The notes: a model not told the origin generated them from the sequence alone. A stretch of 64,000 bases of DNA from Rhabditoides inermis (GCA_963966185.1 CAWZYM010000126.1:360001-424000); one strand, 5' to 3'. Shown: positions 1 through 9,663, counted from the first letter of the stretch. Program-made: numbers and translations.

Positions 1-121
1 GGGGTGAGACTCGGTGGTGTCCTTCTAGTCGAGACCCTACGTGACGGGGAAGGGGTGGTGTGCTTGGTGTCTCAAGTGGAATTCGACAACGTCTACGACG
101 AAAGATCTGATCTTCTCTCAG

Positions 122-208
122 GTGGGGCAGCGTTGCTGCGGCCAGCACTGCTCCTCGCTGCACAACTGCGACGCCGAGTTCGAGATGGACGGGCTGGGAC
201 ATGACGCG
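122..208 (+). CDS. Internal exon of an unrecognised host gene, cysteine-rich
   Basis: The exon starts after a CT-rich acceptor ending in CAG at 119-121 and stops before a GT at 209. It has exactly 29 codons and is in phase with the next exon at 503. The peptide is cysteine-rich (RCCGQHCSSLHNC) followed by an acidic stretch (DAEFEMDGLGHDA). GC-rich third positions differ from the surrounding repeats and suggest real coding sequence. A further upstream exon may end at about 90 (reading ...SQVEFDN), but that would leave an intron of only 31 bp. I do not recognise the family. The gene runs off the left edge. Confidence 0.5.
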
Positions 209-502
209 GTGCGGGCCTCTCCCTCCCTCCCTCCCTCCCTCCCTCCCTCCCTCCCTCCCTCCCTCCCTCCCTCCCTCCCTCCCTCCCTCACTCCCTCCCT
301 CCCTCCCTCCCTCCCTCCCTCCCTCCCTCCCTCCCTCCCTCCCTCCCTCCCTCCCTCCCTCCCTCCCTCCCTCCCTCCCTCCCTCCCTCCCTCTCTCTCT
401 CACTCTCTCTTTCTCCCCCCCCCCCTCTCTCTCACTCTCACTCTCTCTCTCTCTCTCCCTCCCTCTCTCTCTCTCTCACTCTCTCTCAACGTTTCCCTTT
501 AG
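209..502 (+). repeat. Intron filled with (CCCT)n and (CT)n microsatellite
   Basis: The interval between the two exons is almost entirely CCCT repeats, passing into CT repeats and ending in a normal acceptor (TTTCCCTTTAG). The long proline/serine/leucine reading frames across it are artefacts of the repeat. Confidence 0.85.
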
Positions 503-583
503 GTGATGGCCGCTTCCATTCCCCTACAAGCCTCTCTCATCCAGAACCACGCAGCGCCCGCGGCTGACGTGTATGAGATCGAG
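503..583 (+). CDS. Second exon of the unrecognised host gene
   Basis: The exon is bounded by CTTTAG at 497-502 and GTGAGC at 584. It has 27 codons in phase with the exon at 122-208, giving VMAASIPLQASLIQNHAAPA followed by ADVYEIE. Clean splice sites and matching phase on both sides support it. No later exon is visible before the repeats begin, so the gene either continues far downstream or has been interrupted. Confidence 0.5.
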
Positions 584-940
584 GTGAGCGTGGCCTGGAT
601 GGGCGGGGTTTGTGTATATCTCGTTTCAGGCGGACCGCCGCTGGCATTACAAACCACCTTCACATAAGAAACACGGAAAAATTAGCAAGCAAGAGTAGTC
701 TGTACATTTCAGTTCACAATCGTTCGTACGGGTGATTTTATCATTGATGTAATTACTATGCGAAATTCACAATAAAGATACATATATCATATACATTCAC
801 AGTGTGCGGGAAACTTGAGTATCGCGCGGTAGATGACGAAATCAGACCAAGGGATTGACAGTGGCATGTATGGCGGATAGTGTGGCCTGAGCGTTGAGCA
901 TCTACTGAGGGAGAGTGATTAGAGAGGATGCGAGGAGGAT
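584..940. other. Non-coding sequence with no recognised gene
   Basis: Intronic or intergenic sequence. Its last part (about 879-940) is repeated at 1411-1467, on the other side of a LINE 3' end, and looks like an unusually long target duplication. Confidence 0.4.
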
Positions 941-1410
941 GATTCCATTTCTTTTCGTCACGGCGGCCGGTCGGGTGCATTTCTCGCACCCCCGGCCGTC
1001 GCCGTCGCAAATTCTGGAATCCTCCGTGAGAAACGCTGGGCCCGTTCGGAGTAGCCCAATATGGAAGTCAGAGACGTTAGCTCGAGGATTGGATCACTAT
1101 TGACACTAGTGGATATCGTTCCTTGCGGTTAGTTTGTTACTGGAGTCGCCGCGCATCTGGATTATCGATGAATATCGATCGATTATCAAGATCAACATCT
1201 AAGTCAATATTGGTTCAATGGTATGGCCCACAAGACGAATGCCCTCTATTGATGGGAATGCAAGAGCCCGATTAGTAAACCTGCATCTTTCATTCGGCGC
1301 AAAAACCTCGACCATCATAGGTTCCTATGAGTGATTTCGCTTTGTACGTGTACGTGTCATAATCATGTTTGCGATTTCGAATAAACATTTGATTTGATTT
1401 GATTTGATTT
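941..1410 (+). mobile_element. 5'-truncated LINE 3' end with ATTTG-repeat tail
   Basis: The segment ends in AATAAA and then a run of TTGAT/ATTTG repeats (about 1380-1410), a typical tail of CR1- or RTE-like non-LTR retrotransposons. It is flanked by about 55 bp of nearly identical sequence (879-940 and 1411-1467). Short open stretches remain on the plus strand, such as LVNLHLSFGAKTSTIIGSY. No reverse-transcriptase core is present. Confidence 0.45.
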
Positions 1411-1551
1411 GTGGCCTGAGCATTGAGCATCTACTGAGGGAGAGTGATTAGAGAGGATGCGATCGCGGATGCGCACAACACTACAATGCTGGTCGCTAAA
1501 AAGTGAAAAAAACGCTTGTTGCGCGCAAATGAACGACACTAATTTACTTGC

Positions 1552-1700
1552 TTCATGGCTCAGTTCGTGTGAGCTGTGTTGTGGCACCGAACTGGCTGGT
1601 TCGATTCCCGTTCTAGCCAAATGGTTTGCCATTACGTTAATGAGAAGTTGTGACAGGTTGTGGCAGAAATATATTTAAATATAAAGTCGCTACTGTTCCT
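1552..1700 (+). mobile_element. Right part of a TTAA-flanked MITE with tRNA-like head
   Basis: The sequence has an A-box-like TGGCTCAGTTCG and a B-box-like GGTTCGATTCC spaced as in a tRNA-derived promoter. It then runs to the terminal motif AGTCGCTACTGTTCCT followed by TTAA (701-704 of this kilobase). This terminus is the reverse complement of the AAAGGNACAGTGGCGACTT ends at 7466, 13856 and 16626. The left end was not found. Confidence 0.5.
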
Positions 1701-1704
1701 TTAA

Positions 1705-1979
1705 TCTTTAACTTTGATCTCGTGGATTCATTCCCATGGAGTCATTATAATAATTTATACGGTTGCATAATAACACGTGAAAAAAGGAAAAAAATGATAC
1801 AACAACAAAGTTAAATGGGGAGCCACCGTTTGAAAGCAGCAGGGGAAGCCGCCCCCAGGGGAGTGGCAGGGGGGCGGCTTCCCCTGCTGCTTTCTGCGTC
1901 GTTGAGGTAAGACATCTACTATGATACAGCGAAACAAGAGAGAAGGATTTACAAACTCGCACGTTCCAAAAAAAAGCTC
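1705..1979. other. Short inverted repeat around GC-rich core
   Basis: Around 1833-1893, GAAAGCAGCAGGGGAAGCCG and its complement CGGCTTCCCCTGCTGCTTTC form a near-perfect hairpin. No gene is supported. Confidence 0.45.
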
Positions 1980-2480
1980 TCAAATTGATAGCCTAAATCT
2001 GGGAAAAACGAGTTTGGAAGCACCGAGCCTATCAGTCACAAAGAGGAAGAAACTAGATGCGTCAACCTCCACGAAGCCATGAAGTACCTTGTAGAGCATC
2101 ACGATGTCGTTGATGTGGCGGCGCTTCTCGAGTGACTGTAACTGGAAAACCCCCTTGCGTTGTTCTGCCGACGCATTGAATCCGAGTGACGTTGTGCGCG
2201 CGAAGACGACCCGTGTGTAGTAGTTCTGCACGCGCTCGAGTAGTACGATAGATGCCTTGTCCGATGGGTTGAACACACACGTGCCGTACTCCAAGAGCGG
2301 TCTCACGTAGGTGGTGTAAATGTTGATGAGCATCTGTCTGTCAGAGGAGACGATCGAGCGAAGAATGGTGTACGCCCTGTTGTACGCCTTCGAGTAGATG
2401 ATGCGACAGTGCTTGGTGAAATGTAGATCTGAGGTTATGGTGAACCCAAGATCTACAATTAGAGGTTTGTGGTTTGTCTC
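1980..2480 (-). pseudogene. LINE (CR1/Jockey-like) reverse transcriptase C-terminal fragment
   Basis: Minus-strand translation reads DLGFTITSDLHFTKHC, then YVRPLLEYGTCVFNP, then LERVQNYYTRVVF and LQSLEKRRHINDIVMLYKVL. This is the conserved region just after the palm domain in CR1/Jockey-type elements: the DLGV-like motif, the TYVRP.LEY motif and the QSLE.RR motif. The catalytic palm is missing, so the copy is 5'-truncated. It is not the same element as the LINE at 29.7-32.1 kb, because the residues differ substantially in the shared region. Confidence 0.75.
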
Positions 2481-2518
2481 CTTTCAAGTTAGGCGTTGAA
2501 GTCTAAAAAAATACACGT

Positions 2519-2640
2519 TTTCATATTTTTTGCGGCTGTAGTCGTAGGGTCTCACTAGTGCGAGAGGCGATCGCGAGAACTTTATGGTAGTCATAGATTA
2601 CAGTAAGTCTTTTAAAAAAGCTGTGTAAACTTATCATTTT
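2519..2640 (-). pseudogene. Degraded copy of an unknown repeated ORF
   Basis: Minus-strand sequence gives VIYDYHKVL and then ASRTSET and RLQPQKI. This matches the end of the longer frame at 20524-20787. The copy has indels between the two blocks. The protein family is not recognised. Confidence 0.5.
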
Positions 2641-2867
2641 ATCACTCATTAAGAGCGGCGCACAGCGCCGCCCGTTTGTCTTGATCTTTGGCGCGCGCAG
2701 CGCGTCACCCCCATGGCATACACAATTTCCTCTATCCCAATACGATATACTTCATAGTATGTGTTTTTCTGTTAGAATATCATTTGGCAAGACTTATGAG
2801 TATGGTTCGGAAAATAAATATCGGTTGCAACATCCAAAAAAAAAATAACTTTTCTCTCAATCTGCCA

Positions 2868-3118
2868 TTTAAGGGCCTTCTTAGATGCACTTTTACCCTG
2901 AACTATCGTTCGGGTCGGTCCAAATAAGGTACAAACAAGCCCCAAACTGTCTCGTTTTTAATGGGAAACTGTTGGCCCAAACACCTCCTATTGAGGGCAA
3001 ACTTTGCCCGAACACGTCCGAACATCGCTCGGCAGCCCCAAACAACCCCGAACTATCCACCCAAAACAATGAAAAGAGAGAGAACTGCTCGAAACTCTCT
3101 GGGTCCCGAAACGAGTGA
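2868..3118 (+). repeat. Left terminal inverted repeat of the DIRS-carrying element
   Basis: Pairs with 6517-6766 in reverse orientation. The shared core includes AACTGTTGGCCCAAACACCT and the GGGTCCCGAA inner edge. Confidence 0.85.
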
Positions 3119-3919
3119 CCTTTCATGTGAGGATAGAGTATGATAGCATGACATCATGCCAGCCTGCGCGACCGCTCGGTCGAAGCAGCTGATCGACCGA
3201 GATGAGAAAACGTGTGTGAAGTTGGCTCTGGTTTTGATTGTTTCGTCATTACTACATTATTTTGTTATCTGTTTCGAGTTGTGTGTGCTCTGATAATGTT
3301 TCTTTCTCTGATATGAAATCATCAGCCTTTGAAACACACAATCATGTGAATGAATTCAGAAATAAAAATCGAAAGGGAGGAAACTAGAGCCCCAAGGCAT
3401 ATCACACAAATCACAAAGAGTAAGACAAGTATAGAGAGTAGAGTTTACAAAAAAGTCCAAAGCAATTTGCCAAACAAAGTAATATTATCAACAAGAACTT
3501 CACAAACATCCGTTTTCTCATTGCAGTCGATTTGTAGATTTGAATTTGCCGCGCAGCGCGCGCGCTGCGTAGAATCTGCGTAGCTGCCCTTTTCAACGTT
3601 GCCATACTCGGCGCACTCTAGCCTCATTCTACGTGTTTTTATTATCTGTGCGGTTGGTTAGTTTTTGTTGTTTTCATTTTTCGTCGAGGTGATTTAATTG
3701 GGTTTCATTATTATATTTTTGTCTTTCTTGGTCTGTCTTCCTTTTACGTCATTTAAACTCTGTGAGACACCTTTTTGAATTAGTTTTGTTTCTTCGGTCA
3801 GATACTTGTCACCTAGGTTCGCCAGAATATTTCAATAATTGTTATGTACAGTTCTGTGTGCTGAGATCCCGACAAATCGCGTGTTGGGATAAGTTCTCTA
3901 AATTCTTTGTCTGCAGGGT
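3119..3919 (+). other. Leader region of the DIRS-carrying element
   Basis: AT-rich, with no supported coding sequence. The final stretch before the start codon at 3920 is pyrimidine-rich (TTCTTTGTCTGCAG), so splicing onto the coding frame is possible but unproven. Confidence 0.35.
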
Positions 3920-5887
3920 ATGGCGAACAACTTGAACCTTTCCAACGTCACTATCGCGGATTTCCAGGCGCTTGTGCGCGCCGCGGGCGCCCCGCCGCTT
4001 CCTCCTGCGAGGCCCCTTCCTGCCTCGCTGACGTCGAAAAGCTACGACGTCCAGACGAAACTCAACCACGAGCTGCTCTCACTCCTCGACAAGCTAAAGG
4101 TGCAGACTACGGATCCGGACGCCAAGAACCTGCTCGCAGAGGCAACAAAAAAGCTCGAGGACCGGAACACTCTCCTGGCGGCTGCAGACAAGGATCCGGC
4201 AGTGATGCCAATGGCGGACAAAGTTGCAGCTCTCGGATCCCTTTCAGGTGGTGAAGGTAAGAACGGAGTCGGTCTGGCTGTGGCGCTCGCGGCTCTTAGC
4301 GGAGGCCACTCTGTCCGGCAGCAGCCCTTTCGGAGCGGGGGAAAGAGCTCGGGCAGCTCTTCCTCCTATCGCCACCGCCCGTACTCCCCCTCTCGCGATC
4401 GCCGAAGTCGCAGCCCGCCTAGGACTGCTGGGAGAATTGAGCAGCGCTGTTTCCGTTGTGGCCGCACCGGACACACTGCCCGGTTGTGCACTGCGTCCCT
4501 CCCCTCCTCTCCCGCCACTGGTGAGCATAATCTGTTTCAGCGGGTTTCGGAGTGTGTCGAGTTTTGGTCTTTGATTGGGGCTGAACCCTGGGTCATTAAG
4601 GTGATTTTGGAAGATTATTCGCTCAACCTCGTGGCGCCGCCGCCGCTAGGCATAGTTGATAGTAACCGCAAATCTGCCCTGGCGGACGCTTCTTTCGTTG
4701 GCGATCAAGTGAACGCTCTTTTGGCCTCTGGCGTCATTATGCGATGCGCATCGCCTAGCCTTGTCAGCCCTCTCGCAGTAGTTACAAATGCATCTGGCAA
4801 GAAGCGGCTGATTTACAACCTTTCCCTGCTCAACTTGTCGATAGCCAAGAATCATTTCAAGTACGAGGACCTAGGCGTTGCCTGGGACACTTTGCCGTTT
4901 GGAGGTTTTGCTGCGACGTTCGATTTCCGTGCGGGCTACCATCATGTGCGCATGACAGACGATACTAAGAGTCTATTGGGTTTTGAGTGGAACGGCGAAA
5001 ACTACGTGTTGAATGCTTTGCCGTTCGGTCTATCAGCTGGTCCTTATTTGTTCACCAAGCTGTTCAAAGTGTTCGTGAAAAGATGGCAGGAGATGGGTAT
5101 TCACATGTTTCTTTATCTTGACGATGGTATGGTCTTGGGGGAGACTAAGAAGGAGGTTCAGAGGGTAGTCCGCATCATCCGAGACGATCTGTTGTCTGCC
5201 GGCGTGGCCATGGCGGAGGAGAAGTGTTCGTGGGAGCCATCTCCAACCGTCGAGTGGCTTGGCTTCCGAGTAAATCTCCAACTCGGCCAGGTCGCACCGT
5301 CAGACAACAGATTGTCGAAAGCCATCAGCATGGCGAGCTCTCTTGAGAGTCGGATAATCAAACTGTCCTCTCTACAGTCACTGATTGGGTCGTTGGTGTC
5401 GCTTCATCTGGTTGTTCCAGAAGCGGCACGGGAGTCGAGGGCGCTCATGAGGTCGGCGGCAGCTGCGGATGAGGCGGGCAAGAGGATGGTCGAGGTGTCG
5501 GAGGAGATGCGTGCTGATGGTAGGTGGTGGATGAACAAGTTGGCAACAGGATGCACGCGTTCGTTCACGGAAACTATTCCTTTATCAAATGCCACTCTGT
5601 CCACGGACGCGTTTGCCACCGGCATTTGGGCAGTGCTGGAGGACGTGGACAGGAAGTTGACATCCTCTAGGAATCTGTATTCCGAAGAAGTTGGCGAGTC
5701 TAGTACGTTCAGAGAGTTAGCCGGCATCCGGTTTGGGGTGACAACGTTTGCTAGGACTTTGGCTGGGAAGTGTGTTTTGATTCAATCGGACAATACGTCA
5801 GCAGTAGCCATTCTGCACAAGGGAAGCATGACTGAGAAGTTGGACCAGATTGCTAGAGAAATTAGGGGGCGCTCTCGAGTCGGTTAA
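3920..5887 (+). CDS. DIRS-like Gag-RT-RNase H polyprotein
   Basis: A 655-codon frame. Residues 1-170 are a Gag-like region, helical at first and then Arg/Ser-rich. Residues 177-190 are a CCHC zinc knuckle (CFRCGRTGHTARLC). Reverse transcriptase follows: VSPLAVVTNASGKKRLIYNL, the first catalytic Asp in ATFDFRAGYHHVRM, LPFGLSAGPYLFTKL, and the active-site box YLDDGMVLG near residues 399-407. RNase H begins at LSTDAFATGIWAVL and continues with FRELAGIRFG and IQSDNTSAVAILHKG. This order, and the residues around YLDD, are those of DIRS/PAT-type tyrosine-recombinase retroelements rather than LTR elements. The frame ends early, because RNase H continues one frame over from 5850. The ATG at 3920 is preferred because it gives the full Gag. 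Confidence 0.85.
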   Translation: MANNLNLSNVTIADFQALVRAAGAPPLPPARPLPASLTSKSYDVQTKLNHELLSLLDKLKVQTTDPDAKNLLAEATKKLEDRNTLLAAADKDPAVMPMADKVAALGSLSGGEGKNGVGLAVALAALSGGHSVRQQPFRSGGKSSGSSSSYRHRPYSPSRDRRSRSPPRTAGRIEQRCFRCGRTGHTARLCTASLPSSPATGEHNLFQRVSECVEFWSLIGAEPWVIKVILEDYSLNLVAPPPLGIVDSNRKSALADASFVGDQVNALLASGVIMRCASPSLVSPLAVVTNASGKKRLIYNLSLLNLSIAKNHFKYEDLGVAWDTLPFGGFAATFDFRAGYHHVRMTDDTKSLLGFEWNGENYVLNALPFGLSAGPYLFTKLFKVFVKRWQEMGIHMFLYLDDGMVLGETKKEVQRVVRIIRDDLLSAGVAMAEEKCSWEPSPTVEWLGFRVNLQLGQVAPSDNRLSKAISMASSLESRIIKLSSLQSLIGSLVSLHLVVPEAARESRALMRSAAAADEAGKRMVEVSEEMRADGRWWMNKLATGCTRSFTETIPLSNATLSTDAFATGIWAVLEDVDRKLTSSRNLYSEEVGESSTFRELAGIRFGVTTFARTLAGKCVLIQSDNTSAVAILHKGSMTEKLDQIAREIRGRSRVG

Positions 5888-6428
5888 CGCACATTTCACG
5901 GTGAGGAGGCTTCCCAGGGAACTGTTTGTGGAAGCGGATGAGCTCAGTCGAAGATCGGATGGGGACGATTGGGGTATCAGGGACGACATATTCGGAGAGT
6001 TGAATGCGACGTTCGGTCCTTTCAGCTGTGACGCCTTTGCCAACTCGCGCAACAGCAAGTGTCCCAAGTTCTACAGCCGCTACCCCATCGCTGGCGCCGC
6101 CGGAGCCGACATTTTCAGGTATATGGATGTGTGGAGGAATGAGAGATTGTGGGCGGCCCCCCCGCCCAGGTTGGTGGCCCGTACCCTTTGTTTCATGAGC
6201 CATTTCGCGACCACAGGTGTGTTAGGCTTCTTTCTATGGGCGTCGCGTGATTACTACCCTCTAGTATTAGATGACCGGGGCCGCTGGAGACAGTTCGTCA
6301 AGGGAGCACGCGTTTACCAAGCGGGCGAGCGCGTTGTGATCCCCGGGACCGGCGGCAATCAGCTGTTTCAGAATCCCACTCTCCACTTCCCTTTTGCGTT
6401 CATCCTCATTGACCCCGATCTTTGCTAG
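5850..6428 (+). CDS. Second half of RNase H plus post-RNase H domain of the DIRS-like element
   Basis: From about 5868 this frame continues the RNase H (ALESVNAHFTVRR, then VEADELSRRSD with the last catalytic Asp). The domain seen after RNase H in DIRS/PAT/Ngaro elements follows: FGPFSCDAFANSRNSKCPKF, YSRYPIAGAAGADIF and WAAPPPRLVARTL. The shift from the first frame falls at the run AGGGGGC (5864-5870). It could be a mutation, an assembly slip or a translational frameshift. No tyrosine recombinase or methyltransferase frame follows before the right inverted repeat. The annotated ATG at 5850 is nominal. Confidence 0.8.
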   Translation: MLEKLGGALESVNAHFTVRRLPRELFVEADELSRRSDGDDWGIRDDIFGELNATFGPFSCDAFANSRNSKCPKFYSRYPIAGAAGADIFRYMDVWRNERLWAAPPPRLVARTLCFMSHFATTGVLGFFLWASRDYYPLVLDDRGRWRQFVKGARVYQAGERVVIPGTGGNQLFQNPTLHFPFAFILIDPDLC

Positions 6429-6516
6429 TTCTAGCACGTTCCTTCCATCCTCTTTGTATGCGCGGCTTTTCAAATCGTAGTTTCCACGTAGTGTAACGGA
6501 GTGGAAACAGCTGTTT

Positions 6517-6766
6517 CACTCGCTTCGGGACCCAGAGAGTTCCAAGCAATTCTCTCTCCTTTCATTGTTTTGGGTGGATAGTTCGGGGTTGTTTGGGGCT
6601 GCCGAGCGATGTTCGGACGTGTTCGGGCAAAGTTTGCCCTCAATAGGAGGTGTTTGGGCCAACAGTTTCCCATTGAAAACGAGACAGTTTGGGGATTGTT
6701 TGGACCTTCTTTGGACCGACCCGAACAATTGTTCGGGGTAAAAAGGCATCTAAGAAGGCCCTTAAA
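6517..6766 (-). repeat. Right terminal inverted repeat of the DIRS-carrying element
   Basis: Reverse complement of 2868-3118. It ends in GGCCCTTAAA. Confidence 0.85.
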
Positions 6767-7227
6767 CGTGTTTACGACGACGACGACGACGTACTTGCCT
6801 GATTGGCCGACCGCTTGAGCCTTTCGCTCACCCACTCTCGTTCACCCACACGCCTTTCGCTCACCCACGCTTGCCGTCTGTTCTCTCTCGCGAGCGCGCA
6901 CTCACTGCTCACTCTCTGTCTTCCCGTGCGATTCGAGTAGTGCAGCAGGCAGGGGTGACAGGGCCCAAATTTTGGCGCGAAAACTGTGGGGGTGGTGTGT
7001 GCAAGCGGAGTGGAGAGAAAAGAGCATGCGTTTCCATATTCAGGATACGTTTTCGAATGCGTAATAGCGCGCGTCAATAAGAGACTGGCAAGCGCGTGAG
7101 CATGCGTTTCCATATTCAGGATACGTTTTCGTTTCTAAATTTGATATATACATTCGCGAGTAACTCTTATCAACGCAAATCAACCTAACCTGAAAAAATT
7201 TCTTCGAAATTCGAGAAAAGGACATCC
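6767..7227. other. Non-coding, with (GAC)n and a 75-bp duplication
   Basis: A short ACG/GAC microsatellite lies at 6775-6792. The phrase GAGCATGCGTTTCCATATTC occurs at about 7022 and again at about 7098, a short tandem duplication. No gene is supported. Confidence 0.45.
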
Positions 7228-8074
7228 ATTCTCTTTCGAAAAGTACATAAGTGGTGGAAGAGGAGTGGCTTGTTTTGATCTGATTCAACAAAAACACATG
7301 CATAAAATCTCTTCGCAGCTGACTAAAATATCAAAACAAACCTGCTTTTTCTAATCGATGAAAAGCCAACATAAATACTATGCATTATAATAATTTATTT
7401 ATAGTGATGAATTCTAATAAAAAATTGGTCTATTTCATAGTCACAATACATTATACATATTTTAAAGGACCAGTGGCGACTTAATTTGAACTTTAGGTAC
7501 ATGTAAAATCGTTTTAATCTAGAAGTTCATCGAATAGTGAAAAAGAACGACGTTTCTCTGTTGCTTTCAAATGTTGCAACTCGCTGTTGCAACATTTTAT
7601 TTCAAACTCAAAATTGGTCCCGCCATGACTTGCATTCCGTTGAACGCTTCAATACTGCATAAATCGCGAGAGAAGACATATGCCCAGATGAACGAAGGTC
7701 GTTAACTTACTGTGTGGCTCAACGCGTGTTTGCGCCGTTCTGGCGCAGACCTCGCCGGTTCGAGTCCTATCTACGGCAAATGTTTTGCATGAGTGGTAAT
7801 ACGCGTTCAAGAGAGCTAGTTGCAGAATTAAGTCGCCGCTGTGCCTTTAATGTTTAAAAAATCATTGCAAAACAAAGAAAACATATAAAATATATGTGGA
7901 TGCATGCGTATATCTGCACAAAGGTCACACATTTTAAAGGGATAAACCATCATTCGAAAGAGCAGGTTTGTTTTGAGATTTTAGTCAGCTGCGAAGAGAT
8001 TTTATGCATGTGCTTTTGTTGAATCAGATCAAAACAAACCACTCCTCTTTACTTATGTACTTTTCGAAAGAGAA
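7228..8074. mobile_element. Long-TIR non-autonomous element (family with 19490-20022), with nested MITE
   Basis: The termini 7228-7350 and about 7955-8074 are inverted copies (ATTCTCTTTCGAAAAGTACA at the left edge, AGCAGGTTTGTTTTGA near the inner edge of the right arm). A second member with the same arm sequence lies at 19490-20022. A TTAA-type MITE (7466-7846) sits between the arms. Confidence 0.65.
7466..7846. mobile_element. TTAA-flanked MITE with tRNA-like head
   Basis: Both sides carry TTAA (7462-7465 and 7847-7850). Left end AGGACCAGTGGCGACTTAA; right end TTAAGTCGCCGCTGTGCCT. Inside, near 7717-7780, is a tRNA-like segment with A box TGGCTCAACGCG, an anticodon-arm-like hairpin (TGCGCC/GGCGCA) and B box GGTTCGAGTCC. 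TTAA duplication is characteristic of piggyBac transposases, but no transposase is encoded here. Confidence 0.75.
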
Positions 8075-8903
8075 TATCATATCACTTATAATTTTCCCGT
8101 CTCCGCGAACGGTTGCCCCTTCCCGCGTTCCCTCGAATGACCACTCGACAACTATGAAAGTCACCGCCGCCGCCGCTTGGAGATGAGGTTTCTTGGAGTA
8201 TCGACTGATTCTCATGGACGTTCACTGCGAGACGATATGACAACGCCAAATAAGCTTGTTTGAAGTGCACAAGTGGGCAAAACGCGGATTCTCGATTGGA
8301 GGAAAAGAACGTACTAATTGCTAATTGAAGCTAATTGAAGGGTTACGGCAATGGGCATCAAACAAATTAGAGCGCGGCAAACTTTTTTTTCTTATAACGC
8401 TCCGTAGCGAGTTAGCATTGAAGTTGACAATAGCGATGTGGTTTGATATTGATAAATCAGGCTCACGGTTCGGCATGGCTGTCCTCTCTTTCCCGCGGTT
8501 CTGAGGGCCGCATTTCCAACGGCCACAGAGCGATCGATGATCACATGGAAACGCAGTTTTCACGCTGTAAACGCATTGTGAACGGCAATGTGAACGTGTT
8601 GCAGACGCATTGTGAACGGTGTGTAAACGGCCGGTTTTCTGCGGTGCCAGCGACTGAATTTCGTCTACACACCGTCTGCAAGCCATCTGCACGGTTTTTA
8701 TAGGGAACGCAGTTGCAGCAAGCACACTCCTGCTACTGCTGACACTACGACACTCGCTTCTGTTGAGGCAAGCGATTGCGATGCCAACTCGGTTCGTATG
8801 TACCTTGGCACTGTCTGAGTGTGCACGTTTACGAGGATGCTCTCATTCAAGTGTTCATTTCAATGTGTTTGTGAGAATCTTGACTTGAGAACAACACATT
8901 TAC
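8075..8903. other. 3' flank of atlastin copy A, homologous to 20815-21631
   Basis: From about 8380 the sequence is a diverged copy of 20815-21600. An example is TAGCGAGTTAGCATTGAAGT here versus TAGCGAGTTAGCGTTGAAGT there. No coding sequence is supported. This marks part of the large duplication that contains the two atlastin genes. Confidence 0.55.
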
Positions 8904-8909
8904 TTTATT
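8904..8909 (-). promoter_or_regulatory. Polyadenylation signal for atlastin copy A
   Basis: AATAAA on the minus strand, about 105 bp beyond the ancestral stop position at 9012. An equivalent AATAAA sits at 21632-21637 behind copy B at the same distance. Confidence 0.5.
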
Positions 8910-9103
8910 CGATTCAAAACCCTCAGGAATGCAATAAAATTGTTAAAGTCAACCAATATTCATTTACGTGATCGAAACACGAGAAAAAAACATATTGTCT
9001 GAAGTTTGGTGTCACATTGGCACATTTCTCGCGAAACCGATGGCAACAAGGAGTGCGGAGGCTACGGGAAGAGTACCGACGTATACGATGGCTCCCGCGA
9101 TCG

Positions 9104-9603
9104 CTAGTCCCACGGTAGCTGAAAACTTGAAAACCCATGGACCCATGGTTTCAAAATGATGATACCTGCTTGCATGATTGGGTTTCTCACTGCTGTATAG
9201 ATTTTCTCAGCGAGGTTGCCGGCCATTTCTCCAGTCGTGTCCAGCAGACTCATTTTGTTCCTGTTGGTTGCGCTTAAACGTTGCCATTCGTCCTGAAAAC
9301 GATAATGATATTATTTCTATGACTAAAATCTTAGTTTGTACCTCAATGTCGTTGCCCAGGTTCTGTATCGTAGACGATTTCTGATGAACCGATCCGTAGC
9401 GAATCTGTAATCGTGAATGAATTGTGTGGTATGTGATATATATCTATATCTATTTCTATATCTACATCTATATCTATATCTATATCTATATCTATATCTA
9501 TATCTATATCTATATCTATATCTATATCTATATCTATATCTATATCTATATCTATATCTATATCTATATCTAGATATAGATATAGATCACATACCACACA
9601 TAC

Positions 9604-9663
<60 letters not shown>

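Larger units (their letters stand above)
2868..6766 (+). mobile_element. Element with 250-bp terminal inverted repeats carrying DIRS-type RT/RNase H
   Basis: The two ends, 2868-3118 and 6517-6766, are inverted copies of each other at roughly 90% identity by eye. The outer edges read TTAAGGGCCTTCTTAGATGC and its complement, so each end is bordered by TTAA. Between them lie a leader of about 800 bp, a gag/RT/RNase H frame and a post-RNase H frame. Inverted termini suit DIRS-1-like elements. TTAA borders are instead typical of piggyBac-type insertion, and no tyrosine recombinase frame is present. Confidence 0.75.

Noticed and set aside
201..506. Pro-Ser-Leu repeat protein on the plus strand
   Set aside because: It is a direct translation of (CCCT)n inside an intron bounded by good splice sites.
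5862..6203. Minus-strand ORFs over the DIRS-like gene
   Set aside because: They are shadows of the plus-strand RNase H and post-RNase H coding sequence, which has clear motifs.
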